Assembly: GCF_022201045.2 (NCBI RefSeq)
Contig: NC_068560.1
Span: forward strand, 35,303,001 to 35,367,000
Direction of reading: 5' to 3'
DNA from: Citrus sinensis
Taxonomy: Eukaryota > Streptophyta > Magnoliopsida > Sapindales > Rutaceae
DNA length: 64,000 nt
Of this stretch, positions 33,001-45,043 are shown piece after piece. The notes beneath the pieces were generated by a model, which was given only the letters and a program-made list of their open reading frames with translations, ran no database searches and was not told the origin of the DNA. Position 1 is the first letter of the stretch. The number at the start of each line of letters is the position of its first letter. The translations under genes were made by a program, and so were the position numbers.

Positions 33001-36000
33001 GTCGGCCTAAAGCCGCAAGACCATAAGCATATTGGGCAACATTTGTACGGTCTAAGCAATCAATGCAGTTAGTGCGCAGAACTCCACTTTGGAAACAAGG
33101 TGCTGCACCATCAGGACTGTCAGTTTTACTTTGTTGATAAAAGTCTACATCTCTTTCTCGACTGCCGACTGAATTTAAACTCTCATTACAACTTCCAACT
33201 CTCGCAAGATCCCCTGAACTGGCTCGCAGATCTCTAAGTTGGCTAGTTCTCTTCTTAGTAATGCAAGATTTACCACTATAGTAGAAACCAGTCAAGTCAA
33301 GAGCTTCACTTGCCACTCCACCCAACACAGCTAAAACATTGGCTGACTTGCTGTACAATCAGCAAAGCATTGAAAAAGTTAGTTCAAGCTCATAGATGCT
33401 GGATTGTCATTTGGAAGATATTGTGATGATCAAAAGGTGAGAAAATACATGCTTACCTCTTTGCAAACTTGTGAAAGTCCCAGTGAATAAATCGAACTTG
33501 GTTTTCTTCTGAAAGAATTGTGTTCAGATATCCAACTGCATTAGCAAACTCACGCCTCAGCATCATTTCTCGAGGCCTTTTCTCAACAGTCTGCATTTTC
33601 ATATGCAAATGAGCTTCAGAGAAACACTCAAACAATAGAAAGTGATTTAATAAGCAGGTAGGGGGAAGAGATATAAAAGACCAAGAATAGAAAAGAGAGA
33701 AAGTTACATATCAACATGTCTTTCTGTGTTTCATTGTGCTCTAGAAAACATAAAATATCAGAAAACACAGACAGTCACCTACCAAGTAATTATATAAATA
33801 AGTATAAAAGAAATAACGTAAATCTAGATTCAATTTAAAATAATTTAACTAACTGCTGCGAAGTATGGCCTAATTAAATGTAGTACTGGCTGTTTCATTT
33901 TTCCACCACCAACCCTATAAGACAATTTCAAAACCACTGGGATCTGCTGACATTAAAATGGAATTTTCTTTACTAGAGTAACAATGGAAATCTGGTTGAA
34001 AATAGCACGTTTTGGAAACTAAATCAATTAAACTCTAGAACAAGCGTCAAAAATTGATGAACTTTGCCCAATCAAAGAAAATTTAGCACAATAATCAACA
34101 TGTCTTTCCAGTTGGATCTTTATAAGGATAAGATACTTATTCACAGACAAACTCTATATTAGATTACATCAAGTATAACGCTATTTAAAGAGAAACTAAA
34201 CCAAGCAAGTTTGCACCAAACATAATTTAAAATAACCTTAATTAAATTAAGAACAATGATCGGATTGCCATATCTCTTTGCCAAGTCTTCAAAATGCATT
34301 TTGGTTGCCTGATATGTTGGATCATACCTCTGTACTGAAGTCAAAAACAAAAGAAGTTAAATAGATTTTTATAAATAAAACTAGAGATCTAATAAAATTA
34401 TGATATTTAGTCTCATATTCAAGCAAAAAACTTATGAATGAGGTATCAAATGAATGTTCTTACAGATAATATCAGGCTTTGGACTAAATCTTGAAGCTTC
34501 TTGAGACCAGAAAAGGGGAATCGAACCACGCATCTGCACCACAGAGCTCATTTTTCCTTTGCATGACCCAGCCTCCTCATCAAGGACAACCTGCTCTGTT
34601 TCAACATCATTTGCAACCCTTCCTCGATCATTCACTCCCCTTTTCAAGTAACTACAGAAGAGACAAACAAAAACTTTTAACATCATTAAAAACGCAATCA
34701 GGGCCATTTGCAAAATGTAAAATAATTCCCTGCATTTAAGTTTATTGCAGGGATGATGGTCTTCCAAAATACTCCTAAAAGTAGATGTAATGGAACTTAC
34801 AAATTACATAGATAAAATTGTTTTTTTCCCCCGGTTTGCTAGCAACCACAAATTAACGGAATGAAGAAAAGAAAAGGAAGCTGAATTAACTAGTTTCTAT
34901 TGATTAAGGAAGTCTTGTTATCACATGCCCTCCAGTATACCCTCTAAAAATATCAGCCAATTCTAAAACCTCGGTTATTCTAAAAACAAACAACCTACAC
35001 CCAAGACTTCGAAACCTACACCCAATGCAAAAAAAAGAATAATAATAGTGATAAATGATCTAGGTTCAAACTAGAAACTACCGCGTTCCGGCAAAATGTC
35101 GAGAGCGTCTAGAAATCAGAGAAACACTGAAGTCCCTCCCAAAGATGGATAGCCTAATCTGCAATCATCAATCCACAAAGTATTACACCACCAACTATGA
35201 GTACATAGAAAGAGCTACATAAGCATGGAAATAAAATTAATTGCAAGATAAAATGTGTAGTTGCAACAATACAAAAAGGGAAAGCATTTTCAATAAAATG
35301 CTGCATGAAACTAATTAAATATAACAAACAAAGCGTGATGCAAAAAACATATAGTGGCATTATCAAATCCATTCTTCAATGAAGCAACAGCAGAAGAAGA
35401 AGACTAGAGAGACTCAAATACCTGCTTAAAATGCCCATGAACTAATGCGATTGTCCAAATAGTGTTTTTGCATCTCAATCGAATAGGTTGTGTTAAATAT
35501 GCATTCCAGACAAATATGTTTTCATATGGCATCCCTTCCTCAGCCATTGACAACACATTCTTTTGCAAACTTTGCATTATGGGATAAGTATAACTATAGT
35601 AGAAATCTTTGGTCAGATCCACACTGGATAGTAGTTTTTTATACCTGCATCTCAGAAAAAACACCGATAGGAACCAATAAAATGATCCGAAAATTTAGTT
35701 AATTACAATGATAGCAAGTCTGAAAATGAGATGCGCGTAAGTAAATACTGAAACAAATTAATCAATAAAATCTTCAACAAAAGAAAAGGAAGTTAAGAAT
35801 GCAGGTCATAAAATCTACATATAAAGCTGGCAAACTTTTTTGGCTCCCAGTTTTTTCTTTTTCCCCCTAAAATTTCAGGTTTATAAGTTCAATGGAGAGG
35901 ATCACACCATTTATATACTTTCTTCACGTCAACCATTTCTTCACTTATCTCTTTCAAAGTTCATATTTCAGTTTAACTACAACTCCTATCAGATTTTCAA

Positions 36001-36873
36001 CAGTTGTGTCCTATAAATCACAAACATAATTAAGTTATTAGTATCTCCAATAGATGAACTTGACTTTTTTTTTTTTTTTTACCTTAAAACTAGTACTTAA
36101 AAAGAGTTACAACCATTGCTCCAAATCTCAATATTCAAGATTTAACATGAAATAGCAGTCATAGGGATGGAAATACCTGAGCTCGGTTTTGGAATGTGCA
36201 ACGTCAGATTGGATAGAGACATGTGGAATGGTAATCAATTGGCTCTCATCAATACTATATATTGCATGACCACATATACATCCAATTTGCCGGCGCTTCG
36301 TAACTAAAATCAAATAATACGACTCCAAAAACTTAATGCAACCTAAGAAAAAAAAGAGACAAACAAACAAGACACATTATGAATCAAGGAACCCTATACG
36401 AAAATACACTAACTAAACAAGCAGAAAGAAATATGAACTTAACATCAAAATAACCTGCAATCCCAAAAACTTTAGCCACAAAGGTGAGTCCCCCGGTAGC
36501 ACGATTCCCTTCAGAAATTCGTTGAAGCAAGTTCTTGATTTCCTGTGGAGAATAGACAACTGGATCCTCGCTTATATTTAAATCAGACGGCTCTGATCGA
36601 TCAATCTTCAATACCCGAAAAAATCTCTTGTTTCTATCACTTCCAATCAAATAGAATCTCTGTTTTCAGAGAAACAAACAACAAACACAATTTCGTAATC
36701 AATTATTCAAAAAGTGAATTAACCAAACAGAAGCAGCTTATTGAAAATGAAATTCTCACGGCTCTGGTCTCGTAGAGCTTGAATTTCTCGAGAGAGTAAG
36801 AGTTGGGATCGGTCTCCGGCTCATTTGACGGGTGGATTTTGGCGGAGTAAGCAGGCAAATGGGATTTCGCCAT
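30025..36873 (-). CDS. SAC-domain phosphoinositide phosphatase, 15 exons
   Basis: Exons 36873-36760, 36659-36455, 36342-36177, 35644-35422, 35158-35082, 34651-34464, 34334-34237, 33590-33457, 33350-32864, 32743-32622, 32416-32306, 32180-31971, 31656-31465, 30619-30508 and 30273-30025 join to 895 residues. The SAC domain fills roughly residues 40-560 and contains the catalytic CX5R motif in [12 protein letters not shown] (about 493-504). Conserved blocks include [39 protein letters not shown] and [19 protein letters not shown] enzymes remove phosphates from phosphoinositides; length and C-terminal sequence place this near the Arabidopsis SAC1-SAC5 group, whose members act on PI(3,5)P2 at the tonoplast or on Golgi-linked pools. 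No membrane segment is obvious at the C-terminus, unlike the SAC6-8 group. The gene is tail to tail with the RNF170-like gene, 274 bp apart. Confidence 0.93.
30872..30955. repeat. 42-bp tandem duplication in a SAC gene intron
   Basis: 30872-30913 and 30914-30955 are the same 42-mer with about two changes. They lie in the intron between exons 13 and 14. Confidence 0.88.
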
Positions 36874-38250
36874 CGTTTTGATTTTCTCAAGTCGGAGACA
36901 AATTTTTATATATAGTTTTCGACATAGGCGCAAGAGTTGAATCATTCGGATAGTCACAGATTCAGAGTCATTAAGGTTTGGATTTCAAAGCAATAACCTC
37001 CGAATTTTCGGTTATTTAATAGCGGGCCGGGCCGAGCCGAGCCAAAACAGTAAAAGTGGGCTTTAATGGCTTAGCCCACGAAAGTCCACCTATCTTTGTT
37101 TGGGAAAATGACAATCAAGCCCTCAAGGTTTATCCTAATAAGCAGAGACACCCAAAACTTTCAGGAACATACACGCAGACCTTACCCATGTGAGTGAGGT
37201 TCGAATTTCAAATCTCATAGATTTTATCATTTTAATTACATAGTACCAACAACAAGCTCATCAAAATTGAAATCTAAGGTTTGTTCATATTTTACTTATA
37301 AATTAAAGTAAATTTAAAAGTGTTTGAGTTTTAACAACGATAAACAATCTAAAACGTGGAACTCTAAGTTTATAAGAACTAAAAATGGCTCCCTCTCTAT
37401 ACAAATTCCCACGAAAGGTTATCACCCAATTTCTATAGGAGATTGTAAGCGTGCTCTCACAAGGATTTGCATTTTCTTCTTGTCAAGCACAATACAATAT
37501 TTTATGTTTAATTTGATAAAATGGGTTCATATGTATTTAAAGGTGCTGTATAAATGACCAATAAATAATACCTTAAGCCATGGGAGGAGCCGAGGAGCAC
37601 CCACCCGATCGCTTATATGTAAGTGATATGAAATGAGTTATACATAAAATATGATTGACTTAATATGACAAATAAGTGACATGGTTTGTTAATGTAAAAG
37701 GGCACGCGATGGACAATTATCACATGAATCGACCATTTGAGAATTTTAAACACAAACACAACACACGATTATTAATTGTCTCATTCTAATGCGGATCCAA
37801 ACATGTTTGTTTCGAGTGGTGACCAAAATTAGCGCCCTAAATTTGACTGAAATACGTAAATAGCACACATGGCCGAACATGTTTATTACCGTTGGGACTT
37901 GACTCTTGAGTAATACCGGCCATGTTTTTCTCGCTTTTGCAAGTTCTGTCCGGAAGTAGATGTTAAAAAATTACAAGCATAGGATTCCACAGATTTCACA
38001 AAACAAAAACAAAGCTTCATCTGGTTGTACGTACTCCCAACGTGTGCAACTGCAAAAGCAGGCCAGCGAGTCTGCGTGACGAAAGTACAAAAGGGCAAAA
38101 ATAAAAATAAAAAACAACAAACCATCCATCTCTCTCTTCCAGTGTCTCACCTCCCTGTGTCTCCTGTCGATCAGTTTGTCTTCTTAACTACTCCACCCCT
38201 TTGTTTTACTATACTTATCTTAAAAAATTAAGATTTAAAAAGTAAATAAA
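36874..38250. other. Divergent intergenic region: SAC gene / patellin A
   Basis: Head-to-head spacing of about 1.4 kb. A GC-rich patch at 37022-37078 with GGGCCGGGCC, TGGGCT and TAGCCCA resembles site II elements for the SAC gene. The stretch 38120-38170 is CT-rich, as in many plant 5' leaders, and should belong to the patellin A promoter and UTR. GGTTCGAATTTC near 37198 resembles a polymerase III B box but no A box was found. Confidence 0.5.
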
Positions 38251-40283
38251 ATGGCTGAAAAAGAAGAATCTCAAAACCCAACTCCACCGCCACCAGTAAC
38301 TGAGACTGAGCAGCCGCCATCTACAGCCACCGCCGTGAAAGAACCAGCTGTAACTAGTCAGACCGAGGAGCAGCCGCCGGCAGCCCCGGCTGTGGAGAAT
38401 AGATCGCTGGCTGCAATGATGGAGAAAGAAGCATCGGCACCTGAAAAGACCAAAGAAGATGTTGTTGTTGCTGCTGACTCTGTTGAGAAAGTCGATGAGA
38501 AAGAGAAGCAGCCGCCGCCGGTGCAACCTGAGGAGCGGAAGATTCCTCAAACTTTAATCTCATTTAAGGAGGAGAGCAACGTAATTGCTGATCTCTCCGA
38601 TTCCGAAAGAAAGGCTTTGCAAGAATTGAAACAACTTGTCCAAGAAGCTCTCAATAATCGCCATTTCACTTCCCCTAAAGAAGAAGAGAAAGAGAAACAA
38701 CCACCACCCAGTTCAGATGCTCCAAAAACCGATGGACCCTCTTCAGAATCTGACAAAAGCACCGAAATTAAGCCACCCCAGGAGCAGCAAGCACCAGCTG
38801 AAGTAGCACCGCCGCCGCCGCAGCCGCCAGCAGAAGAGGAGGTGTCCATATGGGGGGTGCCTCTGCTTAAAGATGATAGAACTGATGTGATTCTGTTGAA
38901 ATTTCTGAGGGCAAGGGATTTCAAAGTCAGGGACGCTTTTGTAATGATCAAGAACACAATTCAGTGGAGGAAAGATTTCGGCATTGAAGCTCTTCTGAAT
39001 GAAGATCTTGGTGATGATTTGGAGAAAGTTGTATTTATGCATGGGTTTGATAGGGACGGCCATCCTGTGTGTTACAATGTTTACGGAGAGTTCCAGAATA
39101 AGCAGTTGTATGCCAAGACTTTTTCAGATGAGGAGAAGAGGATGAAATTTCTGAGGTGGAGAATTCAGTTCTTGGAGAGGAGTATTAGGAAGCTTAATTT
39201 TAGGCCTGGCGGAGTTTCCACTATCTTTCAGGTTAATGATCTTAAGAATTCACCAGGCCCTGGTAAGCGCGAGCTTAGGATTGCTACTAAACAGGCTCTT
39301 CAGTTGCTTCAAGATAATTATCCCGAATTCGTTGCCAAGCAGGTATAAGATTCAATGTGTGTCATTATTGTTAAAGCTTAATACCTTGATACTGTTGTTT
39401 AGGCTTTATCTCTACTAGCTTAAGCTTTGAGGTTACACATAGTAACTTAACGATTTATGCTGATGATTTGCATTCTTGTTTCAGTTTTCAGATTTGCAAT
39501 TGATATTTGGTTTTTGGATTTCTTTAGGTGTTTATCAATGTTCCATGGTGGTATCTTGCATTCCACACGATGATTAGTCCTTTTATGACCCAGAGGACCA
39601 AGAGCAAGTTCGTGTTTGCAGGCCCATCAAAATCCACTGAGACCCTTTTCAAGTTAGTGAATATCATTCTTTCATTGCCAATTTTGTATGTTGTTGCTTT
39701 ATTGTTTGGTTGGTTAAGTTCTAGATTTAATTATTGAGTTCAATGGCTGGAACAGATACATATCACCTGAGCATGTGCCGATTCAGTATGGTGGCCTTAG
39801 TGTAGATTACTGTGATTGCAACCCGGAATTTACCATTGATGATCCTGCTACTGAGATTACTGTAAAACCAGCAACCAAGCAAAATGTTGAAATCATAATC
39901 TATGAGGTGCGTTGCTTCCTCTTCTGATAACAAAGCTTAATTAAGATATACTTGTCTATCTGATATATATGCTTGACGAATAACGAATCAAATTATGGTT
40001 TTCTTGTCACTAATTAGCAATTAATGGATTACAGAAATGTACTGTTGTTTGGGAAATCCGGGTTGTGGGATGGGAGGTGAGCTATGGAGCTGAATTTGTG
40101 CCTGAGGCAAAAGACAAATATACCATCATTATACAGAAGCCTACAAAGTTATCCCCAACTGACGAACCGGTGGTGTGCCAAAGATTCAAAGTTGATGAGT
40201 TGGGTAAAATATTGCTCACAGTTGACAACCCAACATCAAAGAAGAAGAAATTACTCTACAGGTTCAAGGTTGAACCCTTCTGA
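38251..40283 (+). CDS. Patellin A: SEC14/CRAL-TRIO plus GOLD protein, 4 exons
   Basis: Exons 38251-39342, 39528-39652, 39756-39906 and 40035-40283 give 538 residues. Residues 1 to about 190 are a low-complexity acidic, Pro- and Gln-rich tail with an FKEESNVIADL motif. A CRAL-TRIO N-terminal segment follows from about 200 (IWGVPLLKDDRTDVILLKFL), then the SEC14 lipid-binding fold (VFMHGFDRDGHPVCYNVYG, NDLKNSPGPGKRELR, VFINVPWWYLAFH) and a C-terminal GOLD domain from about 440, ending KKKKLLYRFKVEPF. Patellins bind phosphoinositides, locate to the cell plate and plasma membrane, and act in cytokinesis and in auxin and ion transport. The gene is tail to tail with a second patellin with the same intron positions. 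Confidence 0.94.
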
Positions 40284-41242
40284 GCTTGTTGATTTCATCA
40301 TACATAAGGCTTTGTAATGCATGTTTAATTTCTTTCTCTAATGTTTCGGGTTAAGTGTCTGTATCTGGTCATGTGTTTCTTTTTAATGAGGTGCAACTCT
40401 GGGGGGAGAGTACTACACGAGCGTGAATTTTGTGTTGATTTGCCAGATCTTACATAGAAATTGTGGCAGCAGGCGAGACTTGGGGTGTGTACCACTTAGT
40501 TGGGGTGTTTTGCTCTGTAAATTTTAAATTTCCATACTGATATCTATATGTTGGAACACATTAGGGCCCTGTATTTTCAAACAAGGTATGTTATTGGTTG
40601 GCTGTTGTACATCTTTGAATTCCTGGATGAATTCCTGAAAGTTTGACTCTTGTAATGTTTTAGCAGCCATCGATCATATTTGATTTTCATTAGATTTTCA
40701 ATATTAACATAACATAATCTGCCATTAATTTGATAAAGTAGGTCGCTGAACAATAGTAGTTCTATAGACTGGATGTTATTTAGACAATGAGGGCGGTATT
40801 AGTAAGAGTCAAGTTCAAATCTACAATTTTGTAAAATGGTGAGGTTTGTTTCTAGGAGTAGGAGCAGCCATTGTTGGTTAGTTAGAAGATTGTGAAGCCT
40901 TCCAGAATGTAGAATTATCAAATTAACTGGCAATTTAAAATTGTTTTGGCATCCTTAAGAGTTGTTGGGCGTTCCTTTATAGGTTTCATTATTGTGCATT
41001 ATGTATTTTAGGGTGATTAGAAATGATTGATGATTGCTCATGCTTGTGTGTTAATTTATGGAACAAAATTGCCGTGTTGAGCTGTACAAATTTGGTGGGC
41101 TTTCTCCATGGCTCTTAACTTTTAATGCACTTGTTTACAGGCGTGATCATGCCAAATAATGATGCGCTTTGCCTACTAAAGTACTAATCACTTTGAAAGA
41201 TTATATGAAAAAGAATTAACTTTTAAAAGAAGGGAGCCCCTA
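40284..41242. other. Patellin A 3' flank, no further gene seen
   Basis: Holds the patellin A 3' UTR (to perhaps 40720). I see nothing else that can be supported in the rest. Confidence 0.5.
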
Positions 41243-41348
41243 TGTTACATTGAATGTATTATACACAATCTACAAGAACCACATAAATTATGAGACCCAT
41301 ATAATTGTGTGGTTCTTGTTAATTGTGTATGGTACATTCAATGTAACA
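41243..41348. mobile_element. Hairpin MITE
   Basis: A 43-base left arm (41243-41285) and right arm (41306-41348) are inverted repeats with about five mismatches, around a loop of about 20 bases. The outer ends read TGTTACATTGAATGTA and its complement. Size and near-perfect fold are typical of a miniature inverted-repeat element. A short AAATTAT(G)AGACCCATAT motif occurs both in the loop and just right of the element. Confidence 0.75.
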
Positions 41349-41436
41349 CAAATTATAGGACCCATATATGATTTTTTTGTTTTTGAATTGTGATACTTTA
41401 ACTTGTTTCAAAGAACTCTCTTTTTTTTTTTTTTTT

Positions 41437-41775
41437 GCCACTTCGGCCTTGGTCGGAGTGGTGGGCTGCTGCCCTCACAAGTGAGGGCAGCGGTTCAAGC
41501 CCCCACAAAAGCATTTGTGGGGGCTAACGTGCTTATTTGTTTAATATTTCAAAAATTTTCTCTCCCTCGTGCAATACGAGTGAAGTATGGACATCCCTCT
41601 TCTGTAAGGGATTATTTGTCTGGGCATGTACTTCACAGAATTTAATGTAATAATATAAGTCCCAATCATATATTTTTGATTGTAAATATCAGTGTAATAT
41701 ATCTGCTATAATAGCAGTTGTAAATATCTGTGTAATGTAGTAATATGATGATTAATCAGTATTAAAAAAAAAAAA
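41437..41775 (+). mobile_element. tRNA-derived SINE with target-site duplication
   Basis: The head has an A-box-like TTGGTCGGAGTGG and a perfect B box GGTTCAAGCCC (about 41491), then about 270 bases of tail ending in a 12-base A run (41764-41775). AAGAACTCT followed by a T run occurs on both sides (41411 and 41774), the expected target-site duplication of an L1-type retroposition. A hairpin of CCCCCACAAAAGC/GCATTTGTGGGGG type follows the B box. It is the clearest SINE in the window. Confidence 0.85.
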
Positions 41776-42033
41776 GAACTCTTTTTTTTTTGCCTCGACA
41801 AATAAGGAATATTAGCGGCTTATAGATAGATTGCAAATTTAGATATATAATTGGAAAAGTTTGATGGTACGTTGAACCTAAATTTGCCATTTTCTTTTTT
41901 TTTTTTTTAATAGAGGGATAAAAATGCAATGATTAGTGGGTCACGGACATAAAATCCGTAAGATCTTTCCATTGTGGAATCAGTACACTAACTCTGTGGA
42001 TCTCTACCGCATTTACATTGTTTTAGATTGGTG

Positions 42034-42054
42034 TAATAATAATAATAATAATAA
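42034..42054. repeat. (AAT)n microsatellite
   Basis: Seven AAT/ATA units in the interval between the two patellins. Confidence 0.85.
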
Positions 42055-42829
42055 AGCGTATGTATTTTCAACCAGTTTAGTTGACCAACTCTCTATACGC
42101 TAGTGGGGGTTTATTTACCCAATGCCCTTAAAAAACACATAATAGGAAGGGGATAGTTTTGAAAATTAAAAATTTTGTTGCCATCATCATCAAATGCAAA
42201 TGGATAAGGGCCGCAATTTATTTTGAGAGAAGAAGTCGCCATCTGTTTCGTGCACAGCTCCGAATGTCCCACTGTATGTCGCTCCTTGGTTTTTTTGACC
42301 CTGCCAGTCTGTCTTTTGAAATATTATCCTTTTGCCAAAAATGTCAACAACTTCTTGCGAATTATATTCCAAAGTTCTAGATTCCTTTTTTTTTTCCCCC
42401 TCCCCACTGCATCAAGTTCATTTGGCCTTAATCTGGACTTAATGCGAGCACTTTCTGAAATTTTGGTCATAATGTGCATGTGATATTGCTTGGTTGAATG
42501 TCCGTCTAATGACATGGTAATGGCATTTAAAACTTTTTTATTTTTTAATTTGAAGAGATTTTTAAGTGATGCATATGTATTCATCCAATTAAAAATAAAT
42601 AAAAATACACAACAATCATACAATACTCATAATTTTACAAACACTCTATTATAAGTACTAAATTGAATTGGCAACTTATATGAATTGGGTAGGTAAATGA
42701 AAGCATCGTAGGAGCCCCATAAATTTTTTTTTTATTGCTTTTACTTTTCAAACAATATTTTCAACATACAAAAGTTCACGACTACGTTTATACAAGAGTG
42801 TTGCTGTAACTATTTTGTGTGTGCGTATT

Positions 42830-43055
42830 ATTTGTTAATTGAAATAAAAATGAGATTTTAATGTGCAAATTTACTTTGAAATGACCAGTGATGGGCCATA
42901 AATTTTGTTTTATACAAATTATTGTAACAGAACTATATTGATTGATTAAGATAAATATCATGGGCCACTGGTATTTTTTATTTAATCAATACAACAATGA
43001 CACGCTAATTTATTAAAAAAAAAAAACTCGTGACTTTATCATTATCGTTTTAGAA
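42830..43055. mobile_element. Degenerate MITE of the GAGTAATGATA family
   Basis: The stretch from TTTTATACAAATTATTG through GATTGATTAAGATAAATATCA to GTGACTTTATCATTATC follows the same order of motifs as the two better copies at 52790-53200, but is diverged and its left end is unclear. Confidence 0.4.
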
Positions 43056-43059
43056 TTTA

Positions 43060-44170
43060 ACATTTCTTGTACCTAAAATTTTCTTCATAATTTTGTGGCC
43101 CAAAAAGTAGATGAAAATCTTGACATATTCATTGAAGGTGAGGTGAGTCTTATGTAAATGATGATGATAACGACCAACCTTTTGTTCTCTTTCAAACTCG
43201 ATGTCGATGACAAAATGTTTAGCTAATTTTACTGCAAGTCAGCTTGGAAGGTTAATGCAAAAATGTTTTAATCAGCCGAGTAGTCATGACCGTATAATAA
43301 TTAAAATTTTGCTTGTAGACCACTTGGTGATCGATAAATTCCAAGGCACAGGATTTGGTTGGTGCACTTGAAAAGGCCTTTCCACTGCGACACGACATTA
43401 TCTAATCAAAAATTTTACACCACCATTTCACGGAAGCTCATGATATTATTAGAGAATATATTTGACTAATATTACAGATATTTTATAAATATAAATCAAA
43501 ATCCTTATGGGAGGGATTAGGGGTATGTATATGAAGTTTCGTTAACATATTTATTAAAGTGGTCCCTTCTGAAATTTGATGCCTCAAATATAAAACTATA
43601 ATCACGGCGTGAGCATGATTGAGTTCTGAGCAACCCACCCCTTTTTTTTTTCCTTTTTTTTTTTCCAATTAGTTAATTAATTCATCAATTAAAGTTGTTG
43701 GTGCCTGGTGGGGAGAATCATTAGAAACCAAACATTGAGTTGAGGGTCTCATCTTACAAAGGAATCAGCGGGGCGATATTCAAAGCAAAGACGGCAATGA
43801 ACCCGAAAGACAACAGCAGTAGAATCAACTTTGCCTTTCTTTTTTGTCCAAGTGCTCGACAGATTTAAAAGTGTTTGATGAAATGAAATGAACCTTTCAC
43901 TTTTTGGCAATCCTAATGCGAAAAATAATGCAAATGAGAATTTTCAAGACAAAAGACGTCCCCAATAGCGTGCAAAAGTCATCTTAATTTCAGGGAAAAA
44001 AGAGAAAAAAAGGTTATTTACTCTCACTTCTAGTAACCTATTATTAAGAACTGTGTCTCTCTGCAATGATTCAAAGACACGAGGAGAGATCTCCATTCAT
44101 GGCATGAAAGTTTTATTACAACAAAGCAAAAGGGTTTTGAGCCCTCAGCCTCAAAGTACCTTGGAATATA
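43060..44170. other. Intergenic, no feature seen
   Basis: AT-rich sequence between the patellins. No coding frame, RNA gene or repeat border that I can support. Confidence 0.5.
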
Positions 44171-44173
44171 AAT

Positions 44174-44350
44174 AATGTTGTAAAAGTTAACGTGTCGTAA
44201 TACAGTTAGTCAATTGAAAATATAACTATTAAAAATATCTCACATAGGTCATATCAATTTTTTTAACTCAATCAATTACAATGTCACATTAACTTGTAGT
44301 CTTGTACAATATTACGTATACAAAAATATTTGCAATTATATTATTACTCT
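44174..44350. mobile_element. Degenerate MITE of the GAGTAATGATA family
   Basis: Contains CGTGTCGTAATACAGTTAGT, AAATATCTCACATAGGTCAT and a right end ATTATATTATTACTCTTT, in the same order as the copies at 52790-53200. Strong divergence suggests an older insertion. Confidence 0.45.
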
Positions 44351-45043
44351 TTCAAATGAATTGATATTTAATTTCTATTCGTGCATATAGAGCAAGGAAG
44401 GTAAGATCTGTGATAAATATTATTCATTTTAGACCCCTTCAAATAAGCAGTTTATGAAATTCGAGAAGATCATTTTCATGACAAAGCAAAACCCTATCTC
44501 AATTCTTGCGTTTGCGGTAACATTTCACAAGAAATCTTAATTGTCAACAACGATGAAGATTTCCAAGAATTTAAAACCTATTAAATTACCAATCCATTTT
44601 CTTGAGAACTAATCAACACAACCTATCACAATCATATTGACCTGAAATGAGTCCTCAACAAGACAGAAAACTTACTAATAATTGAAGGGAAAAAAAATAT
44701 ATTATAAACCTCCAGCAATTAATAAAGAACACATATACATAACAATAATACACCATCAAATTTACACAAATTTTACAGGCAGAGTATATCAAGATTCAAG
44801 AATAACAACAAAGTTTCTGTCCAGATTCCACGCCGTGTCCGGTCTCCACCCATAGCATCCAACAAAACCAAACCACCAAAAATCCCCAAAAACTAATACA
44901 AAAAAAATAATATAAATGAAATCCCCCAAAGTTTAAATTTTTTTATAAAATTAAATTCCAACAAATAAAATAAAATAACCTCTATCATAGAAATAAAAGA
45001 ACCCTTTTCTTATTGTGCAATGCAATGGCCTTCATAGATTGAT
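44351..45043. other. Patellin B 3' flank
   Basis: Should contain the 3' UTR of the minus-strand patellin (roughly 44700-45043). No other feature seen. Confidence 0.5.

Noticed and set aside
34506-34524. tRNA B-box-like sequence (GTGGTTCGATTCCCC on the minus strand)
   Set aside because: It lies inside SAC exon 6, where it encodes the conserved MRGSIPLF, and no A box is present.
37190-37215. GGTTCGAATTTC, B-box-like
   Set aside because: No A box at the right distance and no defined element ends.
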